A stretch of DNA of 64,000 bases from Ardenticatenaceae bacterium (GCA_020634455.1 JACKBQ010000001.1:372001-436000), one strand, 5' to 3'; positions 1-9,114 are shown, counted from the stretch's first letter. The notes: generated by a model not told the origin, from the letters alone. A program made the numbers and translations.

Positions 1-3000
1 ATCGATGGCAATGAGGCGGCTGCTAGAGTCGCCCACCGCATCAACGAAGTCATTGCCATTTACCCCATCACCCCATCTTCGCCGATGGGTGAATGGGCTG
101 ACCAATGGTCAGCGGAAGGCAAGCCCAATATTTGGGGCTCCACCCCGCTGGTCGTAGAAATGCAGGCCGAAGGCGGGGCAGCTGGCGCAGTACACGGCTC
201 ATTGCAAGCCGGGGCGCTCACCACCACCTTTACCGCCTCCCAAGGTCTGCTGCTGATGATTCCCAACATGTACAAAATCGCCGGGGAACTCACCTCCACC
301 GTGTTCCACATCGCCGCTCGCTCCCTTGCGGCGCAGGCGCTCTCCATTTTTGGCGACCATTCTGACGTGATGGCTGCCCGGAACACCGGCTTTGCCATGC
401 TTTCCGCCAATTCTGTGCAGGAAGTCACCGACTTTGCCCTGATCGCTTCCGCCGCCACATTGGAAGCCCGCGTGCCATTCCTGCACTTCTTTGATGGCTT
501 CCGCACCTCGCACGAAATCAGCAAAATCGAGCCATTGGGCGACGACGTGCTGCGGGCGATGATTAACGATGATCTGGTGCGGGCACATCGCGCCCGTGGC
601 CTCACGCCAGACAGCCCAGTAGTGCGCGGCACAGCGCAAAACCCGGACGTCTTCTTCCAGGCGCGTGAAAGCGTGAATCCATTTTACGAAGCGTGTCCCG
701 GCATTGTGCAAGCAGCAATGGATAAATTTGCCGCACTTACGGGTCGCCAATACCAACTGTTTGAGTACGTAGGCGCTCCCGACGCCGAGCGGGTGATTGT
801 GTTGATGGGTTCTGGTGCAGAAACGGCCGAATCCACCGCCAAATTCCTCGCCAACCAGGGTGAAAAAGTGGGTGTGGTCAAAGTGCGGCTGTATCGGCCG
901 TTTGCCGTAGACGCCTTCGTGAATGTGCTGCCGCCCACCGTGAAAGCCATTGCCGCCCTGGATCGCACCAAAGAGCCAGGCGCTTCTGGCGAACCAATGT
1001 ACCTGGACATCATGTCCGCCGTAGTGGAAGCGGTGGCCGAAGGCAAAGCGCCGTTCGCCACCATGCCCCGCATCATCGGCGGGCGCTACGGACTTTCCTC
1101 CAAAGAGTTCACCCCCGGCATGGTCAAATCGGTCTTTGATGAGCTGGCCAAGCCCAGCCCCAAAAACCATTTCACCGTCGGCATCAACGACGATGTAACC
1201 CACACCAGCCTCACCTGGGACAAATCATTTGGCATCGAAAGCCGCGACGTGGTTCGCGCCGTTTTTTACGGCCTCGGTTCTGATGGCACCGTTGGGGCGA
1301 ACAAAAACTCCATCAAAATCATCGGTGAAGATACTCCCAACCACGCCCAGGCTTACTTTGTCTACGACTCCAAGAAAGCGGGTTCTGTAACGGTGTCTCA
1401 CCTGCGCTTTGGTAAGCAGCCGATTCATGCGCCGTACCTCATTGAGAGCGCCAGCTTTGTGGGTGTGCACCAGTTCACTTTCCTGGAACGGTACGATGTG
1501 CTGCGGCTGGCCGCCCCTGGCGCGACGCTGTTGCTCAACAGCCCGTATGGGCCAGATGAGGTGTGGGACCAGATGCCGCGCAGCACGCAACAGGCGATTA
1601 TAGACAAGAACCTGAAGTTCTACGTGGTGGATGGCTACCAGGTGGCCAAAGAAACCAAGATGGGCCGCCGCATCAACACCATTATGCAGACTTGCTTCTT
1701 TGCGCTGAGCGGCGTGTTGCCTACAGATGAGGCGATTGCCGCCATTAAGACGGCCATTAAGAAAACGTACGGCAAGCGGGGCGAAGCAGTGGTCGAGCAA
1801 AATAATCTAGCCGTAGATTCTGCCCTGGCGCACCTGTATGAGGTGAAAGTGCCGGAGAAAGTGACGAGTAATTTTGAACGGCCGTCTATCGTCCCAGATT
1901 ATGCGCCAGAATTTATCCAATCTGTTACCGCCCGGATCATCGAAGGCGTGGGTGACGATCTGCCCGTGAGCGCCCTGCCAATTGACGGCACCTACCCAAC
2001 CGGCACCACCAAATGGGAAAAGCGCAACATCGCCACCGACATCCCCGTTTGGGACCCGGAAATTTGCATTCAATGTGGCAAATGTGCCTTTGTTTGTCCG
2101 CACTCCGTCATCCGCATGAAGGTGTACGATAAAGCTGAACTGGCAGACCCCCCCGCCACCTTCAAATCAACTGACGCCCGCTACAAAGAGTTCAAAGATC
2201 AGGCATTCACCCTCCAGGTTGCCCCAGAAGATTGCACCGGTTGCAGCCTTTGTGTGGAAGTTTGCCCGGTGAAAAACAAGCGGCAGCCCAAATTCAAAGC
2301 AATTAACATGCAGCCACAAGCGCCGCTGCGCGAAGCAGAGCGGGAAAACTGGAACTACTTCCTCGACTTGCCGCAGGTAGACCGCACCACGATTCCGTTG
2401 AACCAGATTAAATATAATCAGCTTATTGATCCGCTGTTTGAGTTTTCTGGCGCTTGCGCTGGCTGTGGTGAGACGCCCTACCTGGGCTTGCTCAGCCGCC
2501 TCTTTGGCGATCGGGCCATTATTGCCAACGCCACCGGCTGTTCCTCCATCTATGGCGGTAACTTACCCACCACCCCCTGGTCGCAAAACGAAAACGGCCG
2601 TGGACCGGCTTGGTCCAACTCCTTGTTTGAAGACAATGCCGAATTTGGCATGGGGATGCGCGTAGCGCTAGACCAGCGGCTGGAAGCAGCCACCAACACC
2701 TTGCGCGACATGCGCGATGTGCTGGGCACCGTTCTGGTGGACAGCATCCTTTACGCCGACCAGATGACCGACGCCGACATCAACGCCCAACGCGCTCGCG
2801 TGGAAGAGCTTAAAGAGCGCATCAGCAATTTACTTTCGGGCAAAGAGTCTGGCGTGGGCAATTTCCAGGGTCGCCTGGCCAACTTGCTGAGTATGGCCGA
2901 CATCCTCGTTAAGAAGAGCGTTTGGATTGTCGGTGGCGATGGCTGGGCTTACGACATCGGGTTTGGCGGTTTGGACCACGTGCTGGCTTCCGGGCGCAAC

Positions 3001-3570
3001 GTGAACGTGCTGGTACTAGACACCGAGGTTTACTCCAACACTGGTGGACAGATGTCCAAAGCAACGCCACGCGGTGCGGTAGCTAAATTTGCCGCTGCTG
3101 GCAAGCCAATGCCCAAGAAGGATTTGGGATTGCTGGCGATTAGCTACGGCAACATTTACGTCGCTAAAGTTGCTTTTGGTGCTAAGGATGCGCAAACGGT
3201 TCGCGCCTTCCAGGAAGCCGAAGCGTATGATGGCCCATCGTTGATTATTGCTTACAGCCACTGTATTGCTCATGGCTACGACCTGAAGTTTGGTTTGGAG
3301 CAGCAGGCAGCGGCCGTTGGCAGCGGGCACTGGCCACTTTACCGGTTCAACCCAGAGATGGCGGGGACGGAGCAAAATCCGTTTAGCCTGGATAGCCGCC
3401 CACCATCCCAATCGCTGGAAAGCTACATCTACCGCGAGGGTCGCTACCGCATTTTGCAGCAAAGCAACCCGCAAGCCGCCGAGCGGCTGCTGGAACTTGC
3501 CAAGCAGGATGTGGCGGATCGTTGGGTAACTTACAAGCAGTTAGCCGGCATCAACGGCTCTTCTGACTAA
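1..3570 (+). CDS. nifJ: Pyruvate:ferredoxin (flavodoxin) oxidoreductase, 5'-truncated by window edge
   Basis: Single-chain pyruvate:ferredoxin oxidoreductase, which converts pyruvate and CoA to acetyl-CoA, CO2 and reduced ferredoxin in the cytoplasm. The reading frame is open from base 1 and already shows the family's N-terminal thiamine-domain signature (IDGNEAAARV, then YPITPSSPMGEW), so only a few residues lie outside; the ATG at 85 is internal. Domains in order: pyrimidine-binding domain, transketolase C-like and gamma domains, an 8Fe ferredoxin domain with CIQCGKCAFVCP (from 2065) and CTGCSLCVEVCP (from 2233), then the C-terminal TPP-binding domain with a further Cys pair (CAGC, from 2455) and GGDGWAYDIG (from 2932). 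About 1189 residues are visible, full family length. It is followed after 10 bases by a DHOD-like gene, so the two are probably co-transcribed. Confidence 0.96.
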   Translation: MDGNEAAARVAHRINEVIAIYPITPSSPMGEWADQWSAEGKPNIWGSTPLVVEMQAEGGAAGAVHGSLQAGALTTTFTASQGLLLMIPNMYKIAGELTSTVFHIAARSLAAQALSIFGDHSDVMAARNTGFAMLSANSVQEVTDFALIASAATLEARVPFLHFFDGFRTSHEISKIEPLGDDVLRAMINDDLVRAHRARGLTPDSPVVRGTAQNPDVFFQARESVNPFYEACPGIVQAAMDKFAALTGRQYQLFEYVGAPDAERVIVLMGSGAETAESTAKFLANQGEKVGVVKVRLYRPFAVDAFVNVLPPTVKAIAALDRTKEPGASGEPMYLDIMSAVVEAVAEGKAPFATMPRIIGGRYGLSSKEFTPGMVKSVFDELAKPSPKNHFTVGINDDVTHTSLTWDKSFGIESRDVVRAVFYGLGSDGTVGANKNSIKIIGEDTPNHAQAYFVYDSKKAGSVTVSHLRFGKQPIHAPYLIESASFVGVHQFTFLERYDVLRLAAPGATLLLNSPYGPDEVWDQMPRSTQQAIIDKNLKFYVVDGYQVAKETKMGRRINTIMQTCFFALSGVLPTDEAIAAIKTAIKKTYGKRGEAVVEQNNLAVDSALAHLYEVKVPEKVTSNFERPSIVPDYAPEFIQSVTARIIEGVGDDLPVSALPIDGTYPTGTTKWEKRNIATDIPVWDPEICIQCGKCAFVCPHSVIRMKVYDKAELADPPATFKSTDARYKEFKDQAFTLQVAPEDCTGCSLCVEVCPVKNKRQPKFKAINMQPQAPLREAERENWNYFLDLPQVDRTTIPLNQIKYNQLIDPLFEFSGACAGCGETPYLGLLSRLFGDRAIIANATGCSSIYGGNLPTTPWSQNENGRGPAWSNSLFEDNAEFGMGMRVALDQRLEAATNTLRDMRDVLGTVLVDSILYADQMTDADINAQRARVEELKERISNLLSGKESGVGNFQGRLANLLSMADILVKKSVWIVGGDGWAYDIGFGGLDHVLASGRNVNVLVLDTEVYSNTGGQMSKATPRGAVAKFAAAGKPMPKKDLGLLAISYGNIYVAKVAFGAKDAQTVRAFQEAEAYDGPSLIIAYSHCIAHGYDLKFGLEQQAAAVGSGHWPLYRFNPEMAGTEQNPFSLDSRPPSQSLESYIYREGRYRILQQSNPQAAERLLELAKQDVADRWVTYKQLAGINGSSD

Positions 3571-3580
3571 GGAGGATAAA

Positions 3581-4609
3581 ATGAATTTAAAGACTAACTA
3601 TTTGGGTCTGGAACTGGGAAATCCGTTGGTGCCTTCGTCGTCGCCGCTTTCTTACACGCTGGATGGTGTGCGCCAAATGGAAGATGCTGGGGCTGGCGCT
3701 GTGGTGTTGTATTCGTTGTTTGAGGAGCAAATTCTGCAAGAAACCCACACGTTGAATGAGCATTTAATTCAGGGGACAGAAAGCTTTGCTGAGGCTTTAA
3801 GTTATTTCCCGGAGGCACCACAGTTTAAGCATGGGCCAGATGTTTATCTGAACCATATTCGTCGGGCCAAAGAGGCGCTGAATATTCCGATTATTGCCAG
3901 TTTGAACGGCGTTTCAGATGGTTGGTGGATTCGGTATGCCAAGGATATTGAGCAGGCTGGCGCGGATGCGCTGGAGCTGAATATTTATTATTTGCCCACA
4001 AGCCTGGATGAGAGCAGTGCGGAGGTTGAGGCGCTTTATTTGGATGCGTTGGCGCATGTGAAGAAGGCGGTTTCGATTCCGGTGGCAATGAAGTTGAGTC
4101 CTTATTTTAGCGCGATGGGCAACATGGCGAAGCGGCTGGTTGAGGGTGGTGCAGATGGTTTGGTGCTGTTTAATCGGTTTTACCAACCAGACCTGGATTT
4201 GGAGAATTTGGCGGTGGTGCCGAATCTGGTATTGAGTAACTCAACTGAGCTGCGGTTGCCGTTGCGCTGGATTGCGATTTTGTACGGCCGTATCCAGGCC
4301 GACCTGGCCCTCACCTCTGGGGTACACAACGTGACCGATGTGCTGAAAGGCCTTGCCGCGGGCGCTTCGGTGACGATGGTGGCTTCTGAGCTGCTGCGCA
4401 ACGGCGTGGGGCGACTGGAAGCGCTCCGTGAAGGTGTGGCGCAATGGCTGGAAGAGAACGAGTACGAATCATTAGACCAGCTGCGCGGTAGCTTGAGCCA
4501 GCTTAACTGCGCCGAGCCAGCCGCCTTTGAACGGGCCAACTACATGCGGGTGCTTAGCAGCTATGCCAATGATTACGGCCGTCGTACCACACCTGTCTCA
4601 TTTGATTAG
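3581..4609 (+). CDS. Dihydroorotate dehydrogenase-like flavoprotein
   Basis: A 342-residue TIM-barrel flavoprotein of the dihydroorotate dehydrogenase-like family. It starts with MNLKTNYLGLELGNPLVPSS, the usual N-terminus of the DHOD-like proteins encoded beside nifJ in many anaerobes. FMN-barrel segments are visible (MKLSPYF near residue 168, GADGLVLFNRF near 190, VHNVTDVLKGLAAGAS near 247). The start is fixed by a strong GGAGG at 3571-3575. A role in pyrimidine synthesis is not assured: no pyr genes are nearby, and the pairing with nifJ rather suggests an accessory flavoprotein linked to ferredoxin or pyruvate metabolism (inference). Confidence 0.85.
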   Translation: MNLKTNYLGLELGNPLVPSSSPLSYTLDGVRQMEDAGAGAVVLYSLFEEQILQETHTLNEHLIQGTESFAEALSYFPEAPQFKHGPDVYLNHIRRAKEALNIPIIASLNGVSDGWWIRYAKDIEQAGADALELNIYYLPTSLDESSAEVEALYLDALAHVKKAVSIPVAMKLSPYFSAMGNMAKRLVEGGADGLVLFNRFYQPDLDLENLAVVPNLVLSNSTELRLPLRWIAILYGRIQADLALTSGVHNVTDVLKGLAAGASVTMVASELLRNGVGRLEALREGVAQWLEENEYESLDQLRGSLSQLNCAEPAAFERANYMRVLSSYANDYGRRTTPVSFD

Positions 4610-4649
4610 GTTTTTTGTTAAGCTGTTTGTTTGTTACCTCCTGTTTTTG

Positions 4650-4682
4650 CTGCTGCCTGAACGTTCAGGCAGCAGTTTTTTG
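4650..4682 (+). terminator. Rho-independent terminator after the nifJ/DHOD-like operon
   Basis: Perfect 12-bp stem (CTGCTGCCTGAA / TTCAGGCAGCAG) with a 2-base loop at 4650-4675, followed directly by six T. It lies 40 bases after the stop of the DHOD-like gene. Confidence 0.9.
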
Positions 4683-4721
4683 TTGTTTTTAGGTGTGGTG
4701 TTGGGATAATAAATGGAACGC

Positions 4722-4787
4722 AAGTGCCAGACACGGGGCGCATGATCATGTCCATGCAAAATTGTGCACCCTGTACTGGCACTTTTT
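4722..4787 (+). other. Long hairpin in the leader of the HlyD-type genes
   Basis: AAGTGCCAG (4722-4730) pairs with CTGGCACTT (4776-4784) and is followed by a T-run. The loop contains the small palindrome CATGATCATG. It sits just upstream of the adaptor gene at 4804. It could be an attenuator-like leader, a second terminator or another intergenic inverted repeat; the sequence does not decide. Confidence 0.35.
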
Positions 4788-4803
4788 AAGGTGAATTTTA
4801 TTG

Positions 4804-6180
4804 ATGACAACAAAGCGACTCTTACTTTCAATTGGCATTGTGCTGGCCTTGAGCGGGCTGGGGTATTGGGGCTATCTGCAATTTTTAGCGCCGGGCACGG
4901 AAAATGGCGGAGATACGGCCGTTTCCACCCCCACCAGCACCACGCCCACCACCATCACCGCCGAAGGGCAAATTGTGCCGCTGGCGCAGGCAAATCTTAC
5001 CTTTACCAGCAGCGGCACCGTGACGGCGGTGGCTGTGCAGCCAGGCGATTTTGTGGAAAAAGGGGCTACTTTGCTCACGCTGGACACGGCCGAACAGGAG
5101 ATTGCTCTACGGCAAGCTGAGGAACTGTTGGTTCAGGCCCAAGCAAATGTGCAGCTGGCCGAAGCGGGAGTGTTGGCGGCAGAAACGGCCGTCTCCGCTG
5201 CCGAAGTGGGTGTGTCCCAGGCCGAAGCCAATTATGCGCTGCTGGCGGCTGATCCGACGGAAGCGCAGTTGGTCTTAAACGAAGCGTTGGTGAGCGCGGC
5301 CGAAGCCAACGTAAACCTGGCCATCGGTAGCCAAAGCGTGACGCTGGAAGGTAGCAGCTCTGCCCAAATTCGGGCGGCTGAAGCGGCCGTCGCTGCGGCT
5401 CAGGCCGCCTACATCGCTGCCCGCGACCAGTACGAACCGGCGGTGCAGGACGCCGATGCCCCTGCCGACGAGCGCGAGCAGGCCCAGCTCCAGCTCAATG
5501 CGGCGCTGGCCAATTTACAAGCGGCGCAGGCGGCCCTGGACGAAGCCCTGGCGGGGGCAAGCAGCGCCGAGCAAATTGCCGCAGCGGGCGGCGTGCAGGC
5601 GGCGCAAAATGAGCAAGCGGCGGCCGAAGCGGAGCTGGCGTTGCTGCAAGTGGGCACGCAGACGGAGCGATTGGCTGTGGCGTCTGCGGAAATTCAGGCG
5701 GCGGAAGAGCAGTGGTTGGAGCTGATTTTGCAGCTAGAGGTGGCAGAAACGGCCGTTCCCCAAGCAGAAGCGGCCGTTCAGGAAGCCCAAACCCAGGTGG
5801 ATGCCGCCCAACTCGCCCTGGAAAAGCGCAGTCTTACTGCCCCGTTTAACGGCACCGTCGCCGATGTGCTGGTGGACGTAGGCGAGGTGGTGACGGCAGG
5901 TCAGCCAGTGGCCATCGTGGCCGATTTGTCTGGCTGGCAGGTGGAAACCAGCGACCTGATCGAGGCCGATGTGGTGGCTATTGCGCGGGATGACGTGGCG
6001 CGGGTGCAGGTGGATGCCTTCGCCGATCAGTCGCTCACCGGGCAAATTGTGGAAATTGCGGAACTCGCCGCCGAAGTGCGCGGCGACCAGACGTACGTGG
6101 TGACGCTGGCCCTGCCAAAGAGCGAATTGCCGCTGCGCTGGGGGATGTCAGTGTTTATCACCATTGAGCGGAATCAGTGA
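4804..6180 (+). CDS. HlyD-family membrane-fusion (periplasmic adaptor) protein 1
   Basis: A 458-residue adaptor of the HlyD/RND-MFP type, which links an inner-membrane exporter to the cell exterior or outer layer. A single N-terminal membrane anchor (residues about 5-28, LLLSIGIVLALSGLGYWGYL) is followed by a Thr/Pro linker. Then comes the first half of a lipoyl-like domain (ITAEGQIVP, GDFVEKGATLLTLD), a very long Ala/Gln/Glu-rich coiled-coil hairpin (about 95-340), the second lipoyl half (LTAPFNGTVADVLVDVGEVV) and a beta-barrel region. ATG 4804 is preferred over TTG 4801 because AAGGTG at 4789 is well spaced. It lies 11 bases from a second adaptor gene. No ABC or RND partner is next to it. 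Confidence 0.88.
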   Translation: MTTKRLLLSIGIVLALSGLGYWGYLQFLAPGTENGGDTAVSTPTSTTPTTITAEGQIVPLAQANLTFTSSGTVTAVAVQPGDFVEKGATLLTLDTAEQEIALRQAEELLVQAQANVQLAEAGVLAAETAVSAAEVGVSQAEANYALLAADPTEAQLVLNEALVSAAEANVNLAIGSQSVTLEGSSSAQIRAAEAAVAAAQAAYIAARDQYEPAVQDADAPADEREQAQLQLNAALANLQAAQAALDEALAGASSAEQIAAAGGVQAAQNEQAAAEAELALLQVGTQTERLAVASAEIQAAEEQWLELILQLEVAETAVPQAEAAVQEAQTQVDAAQLALEKRSLTAPFNGTVADVLVDVGEVVTAGQPVAIVADLSGWQVETSDLIEADVVAIARDDVARVQVDAFADQSLTGQIVEIAELAAEVRGDQTYVVTLALPKSELPLRWGMSVFITIERNQ

Positions 6181-6191
6181 GGGGGTGAGAG

Positions 6192-7589
6192 ATGAGAATT
6201 TTTAAGAAGAAGGAACACAGAGTTTCACAGAGATTGCACAGAGTCGCACAGAGAGGTCTCTGTGTAGCTCTGTGCCTCCTCTGTGTAGCTCTGTGTTCCA
6301 ATATTTCACTTCAAGCCCAAACTCCTGCCAACATCGTGTCTGCCGAGGGGCAAATTGTGCCCAAAGAGCAAGTTTCGCTTGCTTTTCAAGTTGGCGGCAC
6401 GGTGGAAAGCGTGTTTGTGGCCGATGGCGATTTGGTGCAGGCGGGCGATGTGCTGCTGCAACTGGACTCGGCGGCGGCCGAACTTGGTTTGCAGCAGGCG
6501 CAGGCACGCCTGGCGGCCGCACAATCCGGCTTTGCCGTGGCCCAAAATGAGCAGGCATTGGCGGAAACGGCCGTGCGCACCGCGCGTGCCCGATTAGAGG
6601 TAGCTCAGGCCAACCTGGCATTGGTCGAAGCTGGCCCGCAGCCGGAGCAAATCGCCGCTGCGGAAAGCCGGGTGGCGGCGGCAGAAGCGGCCGTTACGCA
6701 AGCGATTGGCAGCCGGGACGCCGCGCTGGACATTGCCGATGCGTCGGATATTTTGGCGGCGGAAGCGGCCGTTGCGGCGGCGCAGGCTCAGGTGCGGCAG
6801 TTAGAGCAAGCGTACCAGGACATCCTGGATAGCTGCTTTGATACCCCACAAGGCGAAGTTTGCCCGCTGTACGGCCCCGTCGAGGAGCAGACGAGGCAGC
6901 AGCTAGATGCGGCTCGTCTAAATCAGGAAGCAGCGCAGGCTGGACTGGAAGCGCTGCAAGCTGGCGCGACTCCGGCGCAGCGACAGGCCGCCAATGCGCA
7001 GGTGGGCGTGGCCCAGGCAAATTTGGCCATTGCTCAGGCGCAGTTGGGCTTGCTGTTGGCTGGCGCGACGCCAGAACAAATTCGGTTGGCGGAAGTGGCG
7101 GTTGAGCAAGCCCAGGTGGGTGTACAGCAGGCGGAGGTGCGGATTGAACAGGCTAAGGCGCGGGTGGCGGTGGCGGAAACGGCCGTTGTCCTGGCCGAAG
7201 GTGGCGTGGAAAGTGCCCAACTCGCGCTGGAACGCACCTTTTTACGCGCCGCGTTTGACGGCACGGTAGTCTCTGTAATTTTAAGCGAGGGAGAATTGGC
7301 TGCGCCCGGTTTTCCGGTAGTGACGCTGGCTAACTTTGGTGTGTGGCAAATCGAAACAATTGATTTGACGGAACTGGATGTGGCGCTGGTGGCTGAAGGT
7401 GCGCCCGTGACGGTGCGGGTGGATGCGCTGCCTGATGTGGTATTGAGTGGAATGGTAACGGCCGTTGCCCTCTTGCCTAATTTATCGCGCGGGGATGTGG
7501 TTTACACCGTGACGATTGATTTGCCCGAAACGGCCGATCTTCCCCTGCGCTGGGGGATGACTGCGTTTGTAGACATCGCCACTCGATAA
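6192..7589 (+). CDS. HlyD-family membrane-fusion protein 2, with a repeat-derived signal peptide
   Basis: A 465-residue paralogue of the preceding gene with the same plan: lipoyl half (VSAEGQIVPKEQ, GDLVQAGDVLLQLD), long Ala-rich coiled coil (about 90-340), second lipoyl half (LRAAFDGTVVSVILSEGELA) and C-terminal beta domain. A GGGTGAG ribosome site precedes ATG 6192. The N-terminus differs from its sister: residues 7-36 are encoded by an imperfect inverted repeat of the CACAGAG family (6212-6299). The left arm gives the Arg/His-rich n-region and the right arm the hydrophobic LCVALCLLCVALC stretch, ending in SLQAQ, a plausible cleavage site. Probably co-transcribed with adaptor 1. Why two adaptors are paired without a transporter is unclear; they may form a hetero-oligomer or serve a distant exporter. 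Confidence 0.87.
   Translation: MRIFKKKEHRVSQRLHRVAQRGLCVALCLLCVALCSNISLQAQTPANIVSAEGQIVPKEQVSLAFQVGGTVESVFVADGDLVQAGDVLLQLDSAAAELGLQQAQARLAAAQSGFAVAQNEQALAETAVRTARARLEVAQANLALVEAGPQPEQIAAAESRVAAAEAAVTQAIGSRDAALDIADASDILAAEAAVAAAQAQVRQLEQAYQDILDSCFDTPQGEVCPLYGPVEEQTRQQLDAARLNQEAAQAGLEALQAGATPAQRQAANAQVGVAQANLAIAQAQLGLLLAGATPEQIRLAEVAVEQAQVGVQQAEVRIEQAKARVAVAETAVVLAEGGVESAQLALERTFLRAAFDGTVVSVILSEGELAAPGFPVVTLANFGVWQIETIDLTELDVALVAEGAPVTVRVDALPDVVLSGMVTAVALLPNLSRGDVVYTVTIDLPETADLPLRWGMTAFVDIATR
6212..6299. repeat. CACAGAG-family inverted repeat inside coding sequence
   Basis: GGAACACAGAG (6212-6222) is the exact complement of CTCTGTGTTCC (6289-6299). Between them are further CACAGAG / CTCTGTG units. 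The same units form intergenic hairpins at 9036-9096 and 10255-10313. Here the repeat is in frame and encodes the signal peptide of the second adaptor. Confidence 0.85.
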
Positions 7590-7645
7590 AGTGCTGGCCC
7601 GTACGATTTTTTGCGATTTGCAAAGGAAACCAGCAAAATATCGGT

Positions 7646-8623
7646 ATGTCCACGATTTCGATTGCTTTCCAAACCGACAAGCCGCTGCGCGAATACGGCC
7701 GTCTCGCCCAACTCGCCGAAAATTATAACTTTGACGGCATCACCGTCTACAACGACCTGCTTTACCAACCCGCTTGGCTACCGCTGTTGGAAATTGCCCG
7801 CGCCACCAGCAGGGTGAGCATTGGCCCGGCGGCGGTCAATCCGTTCACCTGCCACCCCATCAACATCGCCGCCAACATTGCCCTGATTGATGAGATGAGC
7901 AACGGCCGTTCCTATCTCGGTTTTGCCCGGGGAGCCTGGCTGGACTTTGTGGGGTTGCAGCCGCAAAACGGCCCGCAGCGGCTGCGTGAGGCGATGGCCT
8001 GTGTGCGTCACCTGCTACAAAAACGTACCGATCCGCTGCCCGGCGACTGTTTTCCGCTGGTGGGTGGGGAGGTGTTCAGGTGGACGGCCGTAAATCCCGA
8101 CATTCCCTTCTTGCTCGGTAGTTGGGGCGCAAAAACCATTGCCGCCTGCCAGCCGTTTGTGGAAGAAATCAAGCTGGGCGGCACCGCCAATCCTGGCGTG
8201 GTGCGCTGGCTGCGGCACCGGTTGGCCGCCGAGACGCCCGGCATCGTTGTCGGGGCGGTCACCGTGGTGAGCGAAGATCGGGTTGAGGCGCTGGCGTTGG
8301 CCCGGCGGGAGGTGGCGCTCTATCTGCCGGTGGTGGCCAGGCTGGACCCCACGCTGGATTTGGATGATGAACTGGTGACTCGGTTGGCTGTGGCTGTGAA
8401 GGGGCATGATTGGGAAACGGCCGTATCCCTCATCTCCGACAACCTACTGCAAAAATTTGCCTTCGCCGGAACCCCTGCCGAAATTGCCCAGCAAACGCTG
8501 GCGCTGTTTGCCGCCGGAGCCAATCGCGTGGAATTTGGCACACCGCATGGTATAACAAGCCACGATGGGCTGCGCCTGCTGGGGGAAAAAGTGCTGCCCA
8601 TCTTAAAAGACAATTTAGAGTAA
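7646..8623 (+). CDS. LLM-class (luciferase-like) flavin/F420-dependent oxidoreductase
   Basis: A 325-residue member of the bacterial-luciferase-like superfamily, resembling F420-dependent methylene-tetrahydromethanopterin reductase-like proteins. It opens with ISIAFQTDKPLREYGRLAQL and shows YNFDGITVYNDL, the HPINIAANIALIDEMSNGRSYLGFARG block and a C-terminal GTPAEIAQQTLALFAAGANRV block, all typical of these TIM barrels. The substrate cannot be read from the sequence. No clear Shine-Dalgarno precedes ATG 7646. Stands alone, 56 bases after the adaptor genes. Confidence 0.85.
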   Translation: MSTISIAFQTDKPLREYGRLAQLAENYNFDGITVYNDLLYQPAWLPLLEIARATSRVSIGPAAVNPFTCHPINIAANIALIDEMSNGRSYLGFARGAWLDFVGLQPQNGPQRLREAMACVRHLLQKRTDPLPGDCFPLVGGEVFRWTAVNPDIPFLLGSWGAKTIAACQPFVEEIKLGGTANPGVVRWLRHRLAAETPGIVVGAVTVVSEDRVEALALARREVALYLPVVARLDPTLDLDDELVTRLAVAVKGHDWETAVSLISDNLLQKFAFAGTPAEIAQQTLALFAAGANRVEFGTPHGITSHDGLRLLGEKVLPILKDNLE

Positions 8624-8626
8624 AAA

Positions 8627-8688
8627 AGTGAAAAGTAAAAAGTGATAAGTAAAGCCCACTTTTTACTTTTCACTTATCACTTTTCACT
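8627..8688. repeat. Intergenic inverted repeat, AAAAGTGATAAGTGAAAAGT type
   Basis: AGTGAAAAGTAAAAAGTGAT on the left and ATCACTTTTCACT with its preceding ACTTTTTACTTTTCACTT on the right make a long hairpin with a short GCCC-containing loop. It fills almost the whole space between two co-directional genes. Confidence 0.8.
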
Positions 8689-8696
8689 GGTTTTAT

Positions 8697-9032
8697 ATGA
8701 AACCCGACGAATTCCAACTCTACGATCTCACCATAGAAGTTGAAGCGATTGAAGGCCACTGCACCTGCAACATGGCCGTCGGCGACCGTTTTTTCTTGCG
8801 CGGCGGCAAGCTGTCCTTGCCCGATGGGGCTGATTTTTGCCTCTACGCGCTCCAGGCGGCGATTCCGCTGCTGCCTGCCAAACAGCGCCAAAACCACCCG
8901 GCCGACTGGATCGAAACCGACGCCCGCGTCGTCTGCCCAGACCCAGCTTGCCGCCTCATCATGCGCATTGACCGCAACGCCCCGCGTACCTTGCGCCACG
9001 ACGACGTCAGCCCCATCCCCTGGGATGAATGA
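8697..9032 (+). CDS. TIGR04076-family protein
   Basis: A 111-residue protein matching the small TIGR04076 family by its layout: an N-terminal beta strand (YDLTIEVEAIEG), a short Cys-containing turn (HCTCNMAVGDRFFLRGGKLSLP), a 'CLYALQAAIPLLPA' helix and the C-terminal VVCPDPACRLIMRIDR strand. Function unknown; the paired cysteines could bind metal. No clear ribosome site is visible because an inverted repeat runs almost to the ATG. Confidence 0.75.
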   Translation: MKPDEFQLYDLTIEVEAIEGHCTCNMAVGDRFFLRGGKLSLPDGADFCLYALQAAIPLLPAKQRQNHPADWIETDARVVCPDPACRLIMRIDRNAPRTLRHDDVSPIPWDE

Positions 9033-9035
9033 TTT

Positions 9036-9096
9036 GCCACAGAGGGCACAGAGAGAAAAGAGAAAAAACCTTTTGACCCTCTGTGGACGCTGTGGC
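9036..9096. repeat. Intergenic inverted repeat, CACAGAG family
   Basis: GCCACAGAGGGCACAGAG on the left and CCCTCTGTGGACGCTGTGGC on the right form an imperfect hairpin. It begins just after the stop codon at 9032 and ends before the ribosome site of the next gene. Confidence 0.85.
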
Positions 9097-9114
9097 CAAA
9101 AAAAGGAAAAAAGT

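Noticed and set aside
199..1203. Long open frame on the minus strand (334 codons) inside nifJ
   Set aside because: Antisense shadow of a well-conserved gene; its translation is His/Gly-rich low-similarity sequence with no start signal.
8740..9114. Upstream extension of the dienelactone hydrolase frame
   Set aside because: It would translate the TIGR04076 gene out of frame and an inverted repeat; the family start and ribosome site are at 9115.
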